A DNA stretch of 12,735 nt from assembly GCA_009784305.1 (NCBI GenBank), contig WRBZ01000011.1:1-12735 (forward strand). Direction: 5' to 3'. The notes beneath the pieces were generated by a model. It was not told the DNA's origin, did not search any database, and saw only the letters and a program-made list of their open reading frames with translations. Positions 6,208-12,735 of this stretch are shown piece after piece. A program made the position numbers and the translations under genes. How positions within the stretch are numbered: position 1 is the first letter of the stretch; each line of letters begins with the position of its first letter. The stretch is from Synergistaceae bacterium. GTDB taxonomy: Bacteria > Synergistota > Synergistia > Synergistales > Aminobacteriaceae.

Positions 6208-8019
6208 TTATTTCATCCTCACCGGGACCGAACGCTGTGTTCCGAATCTCCCCAATGCGAAGGCAACATCCTGTTCCATAGCCTGATCCACTTTTGTGCT
6301 TGAAAATGTCAGTCTGGCCGTCACGTTCAATCTTCTTCTGCGCTTGGAATACTCGTATTTCTCGGAATATTTTATTTTGCCAAAGTCCCTGTCAATCTGC
6401 GAAGGTAAAAGTATATCCTTTACATTTTCCGGTAATTCGATTGCATAAATTGCTTCTATGCTAAAAGGGAACTTTATAGAATATGGAGCCATCGCCATGG
6501 CAAGATCCCTGAGCCAGTCCGGTTGAGGTGGGTTTAGCGAAATGATGGCGTTTGTCCCTGAAGTATCAAGTATTATTTTGCTCGGTCTTAACGGCGCGCT
6601 GATTTCGACTGCTCCCTTTACGCTCTTCGTATTTATATCCCTTCCAGACACCGCTTTTACGATTTCAGGCAGGATACTGTTCACATCAGTATCGAATAAC
6701 AGAAATTCTTTCCATAAATTTCGTATTGTCATGCTGACTGAACCGGTAATGGTGTTATTTTCCTCAACGTTTAGATTCCATACTATGGACAAGCGGTTAT
6801 CGGAAGCCCCTCTCGGAGGAATGACCCTTTTTTCGAGTTTGTTATCCCCAATAAGAGGGGCATAAAGCGCTTCTCCTATCAACGATAAAGATGTTACTCC
6901 CTGCTCATATGGCTGGCCAATTTCGTAAAAAAACACATCATTTTTTCTTTTCATTTCAATAGCGGGGGCTAAGATTATCGATTCGTTTGCAAAACCGTTT
7001 TGAAACGGGTCAACGGCAAGCCTCCAGAATAAGCGACATTGATCGCTTTGAAAACGATTTATCCATGAAGACGCTATTATGGACTTTTCCCACTTGCTCC
7101 ACGGCGCTTTTTGGGGTATTTCCTCCCGCAAAGTGTTTATTGTATTGTCAGTTTCCTGGGCCGTCAACCAGTTAAAAAATGATGTCATGTCGCCTTTTTT
7201 CAGCCATACCTCGACATTTGAAGGTGGAGTGGGAGTGGGCATTTTTGCGTAGCTTTCAAGTAATCTTACAAAACTTGAGAGTGGTTGCCTGTTTCCGAAA
7301 GCGAGCCATGACTTCAAGTCTGTTCTGAGGGAGCGCAGCGATGACGGCATTTGATTCACTATCATCCACCTGTATATATCTAAATTCCCCTCGCTGATTA
7401 TTGTCGGTTCTATTTCCGCGTTAGTTACGTACTCAAAATCCCTTCCGGCTTCCACTCTTGCAATGATGGTCTGTTCCCATATAGGCAAACTTTCATGCAG
7501 CCACAGCATTCCCTGTATAGCAATACTGCGCGCGTATGTCTGGCGGTATGACAGGACAATTATGAATTCCTCCGGTACAGCTCCAAAATTGACATGCCAT
7601 TCGTCTATTTTCTTTTGCGGGCTTATCCTCCCTATTTGCATAAGGCTTCCTGGGTCGTATAATGACGCTTCGTAAATTTGAGCGTCTCCATCCTTTGGGA
7701 TCGGTATATTCCATTCAAGCCACTTTCTGTCTATTTCGCTTTTGCCAAGTATGACCCATGCGGTTGTTATTGACATTGAGCCGCTTACATCTATTTGATA
7801 TGTATGCTGTTTCAGCCATATTATTCCATTATACGCGGGATAACTTGTAAAATGAGGACATTCCTGCACCATTTCCATCAGGTTTATTTGCGGAACCCCT
7901 TCATTGAACACTTTTAAAATATTAATAGGCTGAAGTCCGGCAGTTTCCGCTTTCTGTACCGGAAATAATGCGATAACAAGTAAAACTAAAAATAAATAAA
8001 ATCGAACGCGAATTATCAT
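6208..8019 (-). CDS. Exported protein with DUF3857-like N-terminal region and no evident transglutaminase active site
   Basis: This is a 603-residue protein with a signal peptide (hydrophobic 7-20, likely cleavage after KAETA at about 27). Residues about 60-235 (an amphipathic beta-rich stretch with Y-S/T-R-type strands, e.g. LEWNIPIP and FIIVLSYRQTYARS) resemble the DUF3857 domain that usually precedes a transglutaminase-like domain. The middle (about 280-430) has a sequence rhythm like the rest of such proteins, with SLIGEALYAP and VIPPRGASDNRLS. I do not see a Cys-His-Asp triad there. The C-terminal part (about 430-603) is beta-rich. Function unknown; it probably acts in the periplasm or at the cell surface, perhaps with the ankyrin protein encoded 14 bases downstream. 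AAGGGGTG precedes the ATG. The domain call is from memory of the family pattern and is moderate in confidence; the gene itself is secure. Confidence 0.8.
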   Translation of the reverse strand: MIIRVRFYLFLVLLVIALFPVQKAETAGLQPINILKVFNEGVPQINLMEMVQECPHFTSYPAYNGIIWLKQHTYQIDVSGSMSITTAWVILGKSEIDRKWLEWNIPIPKDGDAQIYEASLYDPGSLMQIGRISPQKKIDEWHVNFGAVPEEFIIVLSYRQTYARSIAIQGMLWLHESLPIWEQTIIARVEAGRDFEYVTNAEIEPTIISEGNLDIYRWMIVNQMPSSLRSLRTDLKSWLAFGNRQPLSSFVRLLESYAKMPTPTPPSNVEVWLKKGDMTSFFNWLTAQETDNTINTLREEIPQKAPWSKWEKSIIASSWINRFQSDQCRLFWRLAVDPFQNGFANESIILAPAIEMKRKNDVFFYEIGQPYEQGVTSLSLIGEALYAPLIGDNKLEKRVIPPRGASDNRLSIVWNLNVEENNTITGSVSMTIRNLWKEFLLFDTDVNSILPEIVKAVSGRDINTKSVKGAVEISAPLRPSKIILDTSGTNAIISLNPPQPDWLRDLAMAMAPYSIKFPFSIEAIYAIELPENVKDILLPSQIDRDFGKIKYSEKYEYSKRRRRLNVTARLTFSSTKVDQAMEQDVAFALGRFGTQRSVPVRMK

Positions 8020-8037
8020 GTGTACACCCCTTTATTT

Positions 8038-8106
8038 AGTGGGCAGTGGGCAGTGGGTAGTACAGACAAATGCTTTGTTCTTTGTTTTTCTGACCACTGA
8101 ACACTG
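8038..8106. repeat. Three tandem heptamers plus a degenerate inverted copy, between secA and the next gene
   Basis: AGTGGGC occurs twice, then AGTGGGT (8038-8058). Some 40 bases later ccactgaacactg (8094-8106) is an inverted copy of 8044-8056 with 11 of 13 bases matching. The 90-base gap holds nothing else that I can support; there is no T-run terminator after secA. Confidence 0.65.
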
Positions 8107-8108
8107 TT

Positions 8109-10688
8109 TTATTTTCCGCAGCAATGTTTATATTTTCTCCCGCTTCCGCACGTGCACGGGTCATTTCTTCCAATTCGCGCGCCTTTTTTTATTGGCGCTT
8201 GTTTTCCTTCTCCTGCATGGAGGGCTGTCTCGTAAGCCTCAGATCTTTGAGGTATCGAAGGCATGTTAAGGTTCCTGCCTTCGGAGTATTGTCTTTCCCT
8301 GCGCGCTTCCTCCGATACTATTTTCACCCTGAAAATCTGCTCCGTTATCGAAAGGCGTGTTCTGCGCATCATGTCCTGAAACAGGTTGTGTGATTCAAAT
8401 TGATATTCAAGAAGCGGATCCTTTTGCCCTATTGCGCGCAATCCTATCCCGCGCCTCAACTCGTCCATTCCGAGCAAATGATCGCGCCAGCCGTTATCGA
8501 GCGTGTTGAGTAATATATACCGGATCAAACGCGGAGCCAATTCCTCCCCAAATTCCTGAATTTTACTTTCATATTTTAATTTTACTGCTTCTGATATATC
8601 CTCCCGCAAAAGCTCCACTCCCGTAAGGGAGTCAACCCCCACAAATTCCGAAGCGACTTCCGGCCCGAATATCGAACGGACTCTGTTTACAGCCCGTTCG
8701 GTATCGGGAGCCACGTTTTCCTGAAAATAGTGTTCTATCAGGTCGGAAATAACGCCTTCCGCTATTCCGAGACCATATTCCGTAACTTTTTCATCGGATA
8801 GGATATTCTGCCTTTCCGTGTAAACCGCTTCGCGCTGCCGATTCATTACATTATCGTAAGAAAGCAGTTGCTTACGTATGTCAAAATGCATCTGCTCCAC
8901 TTTTTTCTGCGATGATTCTATAACTTTGGTCAACATTGGGGAATTTATGGATTCTCCATTTTCCATCCCCAATTTGCCCATGAGCCCCTGTATTTTATCC
9001 GAGCCAAAAAGCCTCAACAGGTCATCCTCCAGTGAGAGATAAAAACGGCTCACGCCCGGGTCTCCCTGACGCCCCGAACGTCCCCTGAGCTGATTATCTA
9101 TGCGACGCGACTCGTGCCGCTCAGTCCCTATTATTGCAAGCCCGCCGAGCGCTGTAACTTTATCGTGTTCTTCATCGTTGTAAGGCTGACCGCCCAATAC
9201 TATGTCCGTGCCGCGTCCCGCCATATTTGTCGCCACAGTAACGGCGCCCAAACGTCCTGCCTGTGCCACTATTTGAGCTTCTTTTTCGTGGTGTTTTGCG
9301 TTGAGTACCTGATGTTCTATTTTTCGCGCTTTGAGCAGTTTGCTCACACGTTCGGAGTTCTCAATGGACGTAGTTCCAACGAGTACGGGCTGGCCTGCTG
9401 TATGTTTCTCAAAGACCTCGTCCGCTACCGCGCTATATTTTTCGAGCGCTGTGCAGTATACTGCATCGGAGTTGTCCAGCCTTATCATCTCGCGGTGCGT
9501 CGGCACGGTTATTACTTTCAGCCCGTATATTTCATTGAACTCCTCAGCTTCTGTAGCAGCGGTTCCGGTCATGCCGGCAAGTTTCTTATACATTCTGAAA
9601 TAGTTTTGCAGCGTTATTGTCGCGAGAGTCTGGCTTTCTCTGCCCACCCTGACCCGTTCTTTTGCCTCTATCGCCTGATGCAGCCCGTCTGAATAACGGC
9701 GCCCCTCCATGAGGCGTCCTGTAAATTCGTCGACGATTATTATTTCCCCGTCCTTGGCAACATAATGCACATCGCGCTGGAATAGTTTATGGGCCTTTAT
9801 AGCCTGCACGATCCTGTGAGCAAGCTCAGAATGTGCGGCATCGGAGAATAGCCCCGGCATTTTCATCAGCCGTTCAGCTTTCGCTATACCGGGCTCTGTG
9901 AGAGAAATATTTCTTTCCTTTTCATCCTTTTCAAAGTCCTCGGCATCTTTGAGCTGACGTGCTATCTGGTCTGCCGTCTTGTAAAGCTCCACGTTGTCGT
10001 CTGACGGGCCGGAAATTATAAGAGGGGTACGCGCTTCGTCTACCAGGATCGAGTCGACTTCGTCAACTATGCAATAGTTATGGCCTCTTTGCACCATATC
10101 TTCCGTATTCAGAACCATATTATCCCTCAGATAGTCAAATCCGAATTCGCTGTTTGTCCCGTATGTTATATCAGCCCTGTAAGCGGCTACCCTCTCTTCA
10201 TGAGGCATGAAAGGGTAGATTACTCCGACGGAGAGCCCCATCATGTTATAAATCGGGCCCATCCATTCCGCATCGCGTTTTGAAAGGTAGTCATTGACCG
10301 TTATAAGATGCGTTCCTTTGCCCGAGAGGGCGTTAAGCACCATAGAAAGCGTCGCGACAAGGGTTTTTCCTTCACCTGTCTTCATTTCCGCTATGTTTCC
10401 TTCATGTAAAGCCATCCCGCCCACAAGCTGCACGTCGTAGTGTCTCAACCCTATCGTTCGTTCTGAAGCTTCACGCACAGCCGCGAAAACTTGCGGCATT
10501 AGCGAATCGAGAGATTCTCCGTTCTCTATTCTCAGTCTGAAATCATTAGAGAAAGCCCTTAAATCATCATCCGACATGGCTTTCATTTCGCTTCCCAGAT
10601 CGTTTACGGATTCGACTGTCTCCATGTATCTCTTTAGCGCGCGCCCATTCGGGTCAAGCCCGAATGCTCGCATTATCAGCTCAAACAT
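8109..10688 (-). CDS. secA: Protein translocase ATPase SecA
   Basis: SecA is the motor that pushes unfolded preproteins through SecYEG, using ATP, at the inner face of the cytoplasmic membrane. The product is 859 residues, full length for the family. Walker A is KTGEGKT (103-109) and the DEAD-type motif is DEVDS (209-213). The preprotein-crosslinking domain follows, then the second nucleotide-binding fold with TNMAGRGTDIVLGG and RGRSGRQGDPG. After these come the scaffold and wing domains with NVMNRQREAVY. The C-terminal zinc knob is intact (C845, C847, C856, C857), the site that binds SecB and lipid in other bacteria. AGAGGTG lies nine bases before the ATG. It is the first gene of the minus-strand arm and is followed by two signal-peptide proteins, its natural substrates. 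Confidence 0.98.
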   Translation of the reverse strand: MFELIMRAFGLDPNGRALKRYMETVESVNDLGSEMKAMSDDDLRAFSNDFRLRIENGESLDSLMPQVFAAVREASERTIGLRHYDVQLVGGMALHEGNIAEMKTGEGKTLVATLSMVLNALSGKGTHLITVNDYLSKRDAEWMGPIYNMMGLSVGVIYPFMPHEERVAAYRADITYGTNSEFGFDYLRDNMVLNTEDMVQRGHNYCIVDEVDSILVDEARTPLIISGPSDDNVELYKTADQIARQLKDAEDFEKDEKERNISLTEPGIAKAERLMKMPGLFSDAAHSELAHRIVQAIKAHKLFQRDVHYVAKDGEIIIVDEFTGRLMEGRRYSDGLHQAIEAKERVRVGRESQTLATITLQNYFRMYKKLAGMTGTAATEAEEFNEIYGLKVITVPTHREMIRLDNSDAVYCTALEKYSAVADEVFEKHTAGQPVLVGTTSIENSERVSKLLKARKIEHQVLNAKHHEKEAQIVAQAGRLGAVTVATNMAGRGTDIVLGGQPYNDEEHDKVTALGGLAIIGTERHESRRIDNQLRGRSGRQGDPGVSRFYLSLEDDLLRLFGSDKIQGLMGKLGMENGESINSPMLTKVIESSQKKVEQMHFDIRKQLLSYDNVMNRQREAVYTERQNILSDEKVTEYGLGIAEGVISDLIEHYFQENVAPDTERAVNRVRSIFGPEVASEFVGVDSLTGVELLREDISEAVKLKYESKIQEFGEELAPRLIRYILLNTLDNGWRDHLLGMDELRRGIGLRAIGQKDPLLEYQFESHNLFQDMMRRTRLSITEQIFRVKIVSEEARRERQYSEGRNLNMPSIPQRSEAYETALHAGEGKQAPIKKGARIGRNDPCTCGSGRKYKHCCGK

Positions 10689-10789
10689 ATTACAGCAACA
10701 CCTCTAATAATATATTATTTTTCCAAAAGTAATTATCTCACAAATTTATATATAATTGTCCCATCAAAATAGAATCAGTCTTCAAAGAG
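10689..10789. promoter_or_regulatory. Divergent promoter region between secA and comF
   Basis: This 101-base AT-rich gap must drive both arms. On the plus strand there is a perfect TATAAT (10751-10756) about 34 bases before the comF start, with no good -35 box. On the minus strand GATAAT (10737-10732) with GGGACA (10762-10757), 19 bases apart, is the best candidate for secA. Both calls are weak. No operator or riboswitch is recognisable. Confidence 0.35.
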
Positions 10790-11467
10790 GTGAAATTTAT
10801 AAATTTTATAAAATATTTCTTTCATATATTATTCCCAACGTCCTGCCCGGTATGCGGCAATCTTGGAGAGACGGCCTGCGATGAGTGTCTCGATTCCTTG
10901 TGTTTCAACAGAAAACTTAAATGTTTTGAATGTGGGTTGGGCAGCCCATGCGCTTTACATAAGAGCAGCGCATGGATTTATTATTATGCGCTCCATGAAG
11001 GGTTTGCGCGCGAACTCGTATTACAGCTCAAATATTTAAATCAGGAATCTCTTGGATACGCTATGGGCAAGTGTGTTGGAAAGGCTATATTGAGGGACAA
11101 TGAAAAACTCGTGAGTTCGTATGATAAAGGAAGCGTCACCCTGGTTCCCGTTCCTTTACACAGGGGCAGCACAAGGCGTTTTAACCAGTCTTATGCTATT
11201 GCGAAAGGGATTTCACGCGTGCTTGGTTTCAAAATCGTGGAATCTCTGCGATGGTCGTTTAACGTCAAAGCGCAAACGGAGAGAAGCGGTAAGGAAAGGC
11301 TCGAACTTGCGGATGACGTTTTTAAGGCGGACACAAGAATAGCCGGCAGGAAAGTTATTGTAGTCGACGATGTCTTGACCACAGGGACAACCTTAAAGCG
11401 CGCTCTGTCCGCCTGTGCAGCGGCAGGGGCGGAGTGTTCAGGGGCGATAGTCTGGTCAAGAATGTAA
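10790..11467 (+). CDS. comF: ComF-family phosphoribosyltransferase-like protein
   Basis: This is a 225-residue protein of the ComF group, which in competent bacteria helps bring single-stranded DNA into the cytoplasm; in others its role is unclear. The N-terminus carries cysteine pairs typical of the ComF zinc finger (C19, C22, C30, C33, then C45, C48). The C-terminal part is a type I phosphoribosyltransferase fold with PVPLHRGSTRRFNQS (about 120-134) and the PRPP-binding loop VDDVLTTGTT (192-201). The proposed start is a GTG whose first bases lie within AGAGGTG, so the ribosome-binding site is unusually close. The start is nevertheless sensible, because about 15 residues before FPxxCPVCG is normal for the family. 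No other competence gene is in view. Confidence 0.93.
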   Translation: MKFINFIKYFFHILFPTSCPVCGNLGETACDECLDSLCFNRKLKCFECGLGSPCALHKSSAWIYYYALHEGFARELVLQLKYLNQESLGYAMGKCVGKAILRDNEKLVSSYDKGSVTLVPVPLHRGSTRRFNQSYAIAKGISRVLGFKIVESLRWSFNVKAQTERSGKERLELADDVFKADTRIAGRKVIVVDDVLTTGTTLKRALSACAAAGAECSGAIVWSRM

Positions 11468-11498
11468 ACACAGTATACAACGAACAATACATGTCATA

Positions 11499-11569
11499 AC
11501 GGGGCGGCGATGCTCCCTTTTGAAAGGGGGCGCCCATAGGGCGGGGGTTTGCCTGCCGTCCGTTTTTTT
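11499..11569 (+). terminator. Probable multi-stem terminator after comF
   Basis: An outer stem pairs ACGGGGCGGC (11499-11508) with GCCGTCCGT (11555-11563), with one bulged G and one G-T pair. It encloses two hairpins: GCTCCCTT-ttga-AAGGGGGC (11512-11531, one T-G pair) and GCCC-ata-GGGC (11532-11542). Seven T (11563-11569) follow directly. This fits an intrinsic terminator of comF with a three-way junction. It may also be a dispersed repeat, since the preceding bases tacaacgaac (11476-11485) recur inverted at 4472-4481. Confidence 0.55.
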
Positions 11570-11582
11570 CAAATTGGCAAGC

Positions 11583-11610
11583 TAAAGATTAGCAATTTTT
11601 AACCCGATAC
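11583..11610 (+). promoter_or_regulatory. Sigma-28 (FliA/SigD) type promoter of the flgMNK operon
   Basis: TAAA (11583-11586; extended TAAAGATT) is followed after 16 bases by CCCGATAC (11603-11610), matching the flagellar pattern TAAA-N15/16-GCCGATAA at the TAAA and at six of eight -10 positions. Initiation would lie near 11617, some 28 bases before flgM. The position in front of flgM is where such promoters are known in other bacteria, so FlgM would be made under the sigma factor it inhibits. Confidence 0.75.
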
Positions 11611-11644
11611 TTTTAATGAGGTGGAATGGAAAGGAGTGTTCGTT

Positions 11645-11935
11645 ATGGTCGAAAGAGTATCCGCGCAGAATAGCCTGGGTTCCGTTATGAAGAATAAATC
11701 CCTTCATAAATTATATGGCTATGAGCATCCGGCGGGAGCAACCGACGAGGCCAGCTTCAGCCCTTTCTCAAAGGAACTTAACCGGATTATGGGAGAACTT
11801 GAGCAGGTTTCGGATGTTCGGCAGGATAAAATAAATGGTTTCAAGAAGCAAATAGCAGAAGGAACTTACAAGCCCGACCCGGTCAAGGTCGCGCGCAGCC
11901 TTTTTTTAGCCGGTTTTTTGAATGGCGAGGAGTAA
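11645..11935 (+). CDS. flgM: Anti-sigma-28 factor FlgM
   Basis: FlgM binds and silences the flagellar sigma factor until the hook is complete, then is exported. The 96-residue product has a flexible N-terminal half and the conserved C-terminal sigma-binding region VRQDKINGFKKQIAEGTY followed by VARSLF (about 58-87). Its size matches the family. I chose the ATG at 11645 because GGAG precedes it by eight bases; a GTG at 11621, in frame, would add eight residues and lacks a good ribosome-binding site. Five bases separate its stop from flgN, and the last two codons (GAG GAG) serve as the flgN ribosome-binding site. Confidence 0.92.
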   Translation: MVERVSAQNSLGSVMKNKSLHKLYGYEHPAGATDEASFSPFSKELNRIMGELEQVSDVRQDKINGFKKQIAEGTYKPDPVKVARSLFLAGFLNGEE

Positions 11936-11940
11936 GTTCT

Positions 11941-12387
11941 TTGAGCTTTAAGGAGCTTGTGAACGCAGTAGAGAGAGAAACTGAAAGTATGGAATCGCTG
12001 CTGTCTTTCATAACTCAGCAGCGTGATGCAGTAATAAACAAAGATTTAGAAGCGGTACAGGGTTTAATGAAACTTTTACATTCCTCCTCTTTAGAAGTAT
12101 TCAAGTATGAAGCTTTGAGAGATAAGGCGGCGGCTTCGGTCGCTGCCGATTTAAATTGTGAAAAAAATCTGCATGATATATGTAAAACCATGGGAGAAGA
12201 AGGAGAACAGCTCCGCTTATCAGGTGAAAAACTTGAGAAGATCGTGAAAACAATTGGAGCGGAATCGAAAATCCTAAGGCGCTTGTTGGAAGAAGGGCAA
12301 AAATACAACGATATGATGCTCTCTGAAATACGACGGCTTGAAGGCGTCGGTTTTTCAGGCAGCGGTTCCATGGATATAAAAGGATAA
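11941..12387 (+). CDS. flgN: FlgN-family flagellar export chaperone
   Basis: The 148-residue product is mostly helical and predicted coiled coil, as in FlgN, the cytoplasmic chaperone for the hook-filament proteins FlgK and FlgL. The N-terminal part (LVNAVERETESMESLLSF, about 5-22) and the later long helix (about 75-135) fit the family; sequence identity in this group is low, so context carries much of the call. Start: TTG, eight bases after GAGGAG (11927-11932), which lies at the end of flgM. FlgN and FlgK being neighbours, chaperone and client, supports the assignment. Confidence 0.85.
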   Translation: MSFKELVNAVERETESMESLLSFITQQRDAVINKDLEAVQGLMKLLHSSSLEVFKYEALRDKAAASVAADLNCEKNLHDICKTMGEEGEQLRLSGEKLEKIVKTIGAESKILRRLLEEGQKYNDMMLSEIRRLEGVGFSGSGSMDIKG

Positions 12388-12406
12388 CAAGAGAGGGTCG
12401 GTCGAT

Positions 12407-12735
12407 ATGATCAACAGCTTCTACGGTTTAGAAATGGCGCGCCGTGCCACCAACGCTTTTCGCCTCGGCATACAGACAGCGGGGCATAATATTTCAAATG
12501 TAAAAACGGAGGGTTTTTCCCGTCAGAGGGTGAACCTTGCTACAACACCTCCGTATACAGCTCCCGGATTGACATCGCCCGTGATGCCCGGCCAAATAGG
12601 CACGGGCGTTGAAGCTGTCTCAATAACCCGCGTGAGGGACGCGTTTCTTGATTTTCAATACCGGCAGGAGATGAGCCCTCTTGGTTATTGGTCGCAGATA
12701 AAAACTGTCTATAACAATATAGAGATGTTTGTCGC
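12407..12735 (+). CDS. flgK: Flagellar hook-associated protein 1 FlgK (N-terminal part)
   Basis: FlgK forms the junction between hook and filament. The first 109 residues are present; the window ends inside the gene. The N-terminus (MINSFYGLEMARRATNAF, then AGHNISNVKTEGFSRQRVNL) is the flagellar rod/hook family motif, and GQIGTGVEAVSITRVRDAFLD is the FlgK continuation. GAGAGGG (12391-12397) lies nine bases before the ATG. It follows flgN by 19 bases, in the same operon. Confidence 0.95.
   Translation, partial: MINSFYGLEMARRATNAFRLGIQTAGHNISNVKTEGFSRQRVNLATTPPYTAPGLTSPVMPGQIGTGVEAVSITRVRDAFLDFQYRQEMSPLGYWSQIKTVYNNIEMFV

Noticed and set aside
9114..9692. 192-codon plus-strand open frame opposite secA
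   Set aside because: It is antisense to conserved SecA coding sequence, has no recognisable domain and has unlikely composition.
11621..11644. GTG at 11621 as the flgM start
   Set aside because: It would place the start only about four bases after the predicted transcription start, with no room for a ribosome-binding site; ATG 11645 has GGAG.

Overview
This window looks like a chromosomal segment of an anaerobic, flagellated bacterium. My best guess is the phylum Synergistota; a selenocysteine-using Firmicute such as a Negativicute is the main alternative. The clues are a selenocysteine tRNA, a full-length SecA with the C-terminal zinc knob, a comF-flgM-flgN-flgK run, and signal-peptide proteins including an ankyrin-repeat protein. 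The assignment rests on gene content and protein style, not on a database search.

Layout. Positions 1-10688 are read on the minus strand. In order of transcription they are: secA; a secreted protein resembling the DUF3857/transglutaminase group; a secreted ankyrin-repeat protein; argS; a small DivIC/FtsB-type septum protein; tRNA-Sec; a membrane protein with a C-terminal zinc ribbon; and a divergent serine hydroxymethyltransferase (SHMT) homologue that runs off the left edge. A divergent intergenic region at 10689-10789 separates this arm from the plus-strand arm: comF, then flgM-flgN-flgK, with flgK cut by the right edge. A good sigma-28-type promoter lies just before flgM. A folded element ending in seven T lies between comF and that promoter.

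How the genes fit together. secA, argS, divIC and tRNA-Sec are housekeeping genes. The two signal-peptide proteins downstream of secA are probably exported. FlgM (anti-sigma-28), FlgN (chaperone) and FlgK (hook-filament junction) form a standard late flagellar operon. The tRNA-Sec is embedded in a minus-strand run: the next gene's ribosome-binding site starts 11 bases after the tRNA's encoded CCA. The membrane protein and the SHMT-like gene then follow in translationally coupled fashion.

Most unusual points. (1) The SHMT homologue keeps the catalytic lysine and several core residues but has lost many signature positions, which suggests altered chemistry. (2) The membrane protein has an antitoxin-like N-terminal segment ahead of its membrane helices. 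(3) The gaps at 2234-2310, 4443-4624 and 8020-8108 each carry three tandem 7-base words (different words), and most minus-strand gaps also carry inverted repeats. I see no CRISPR array, transposase, prophage or recognisable defence system. No gene-free stretch exceeds 300 bases.
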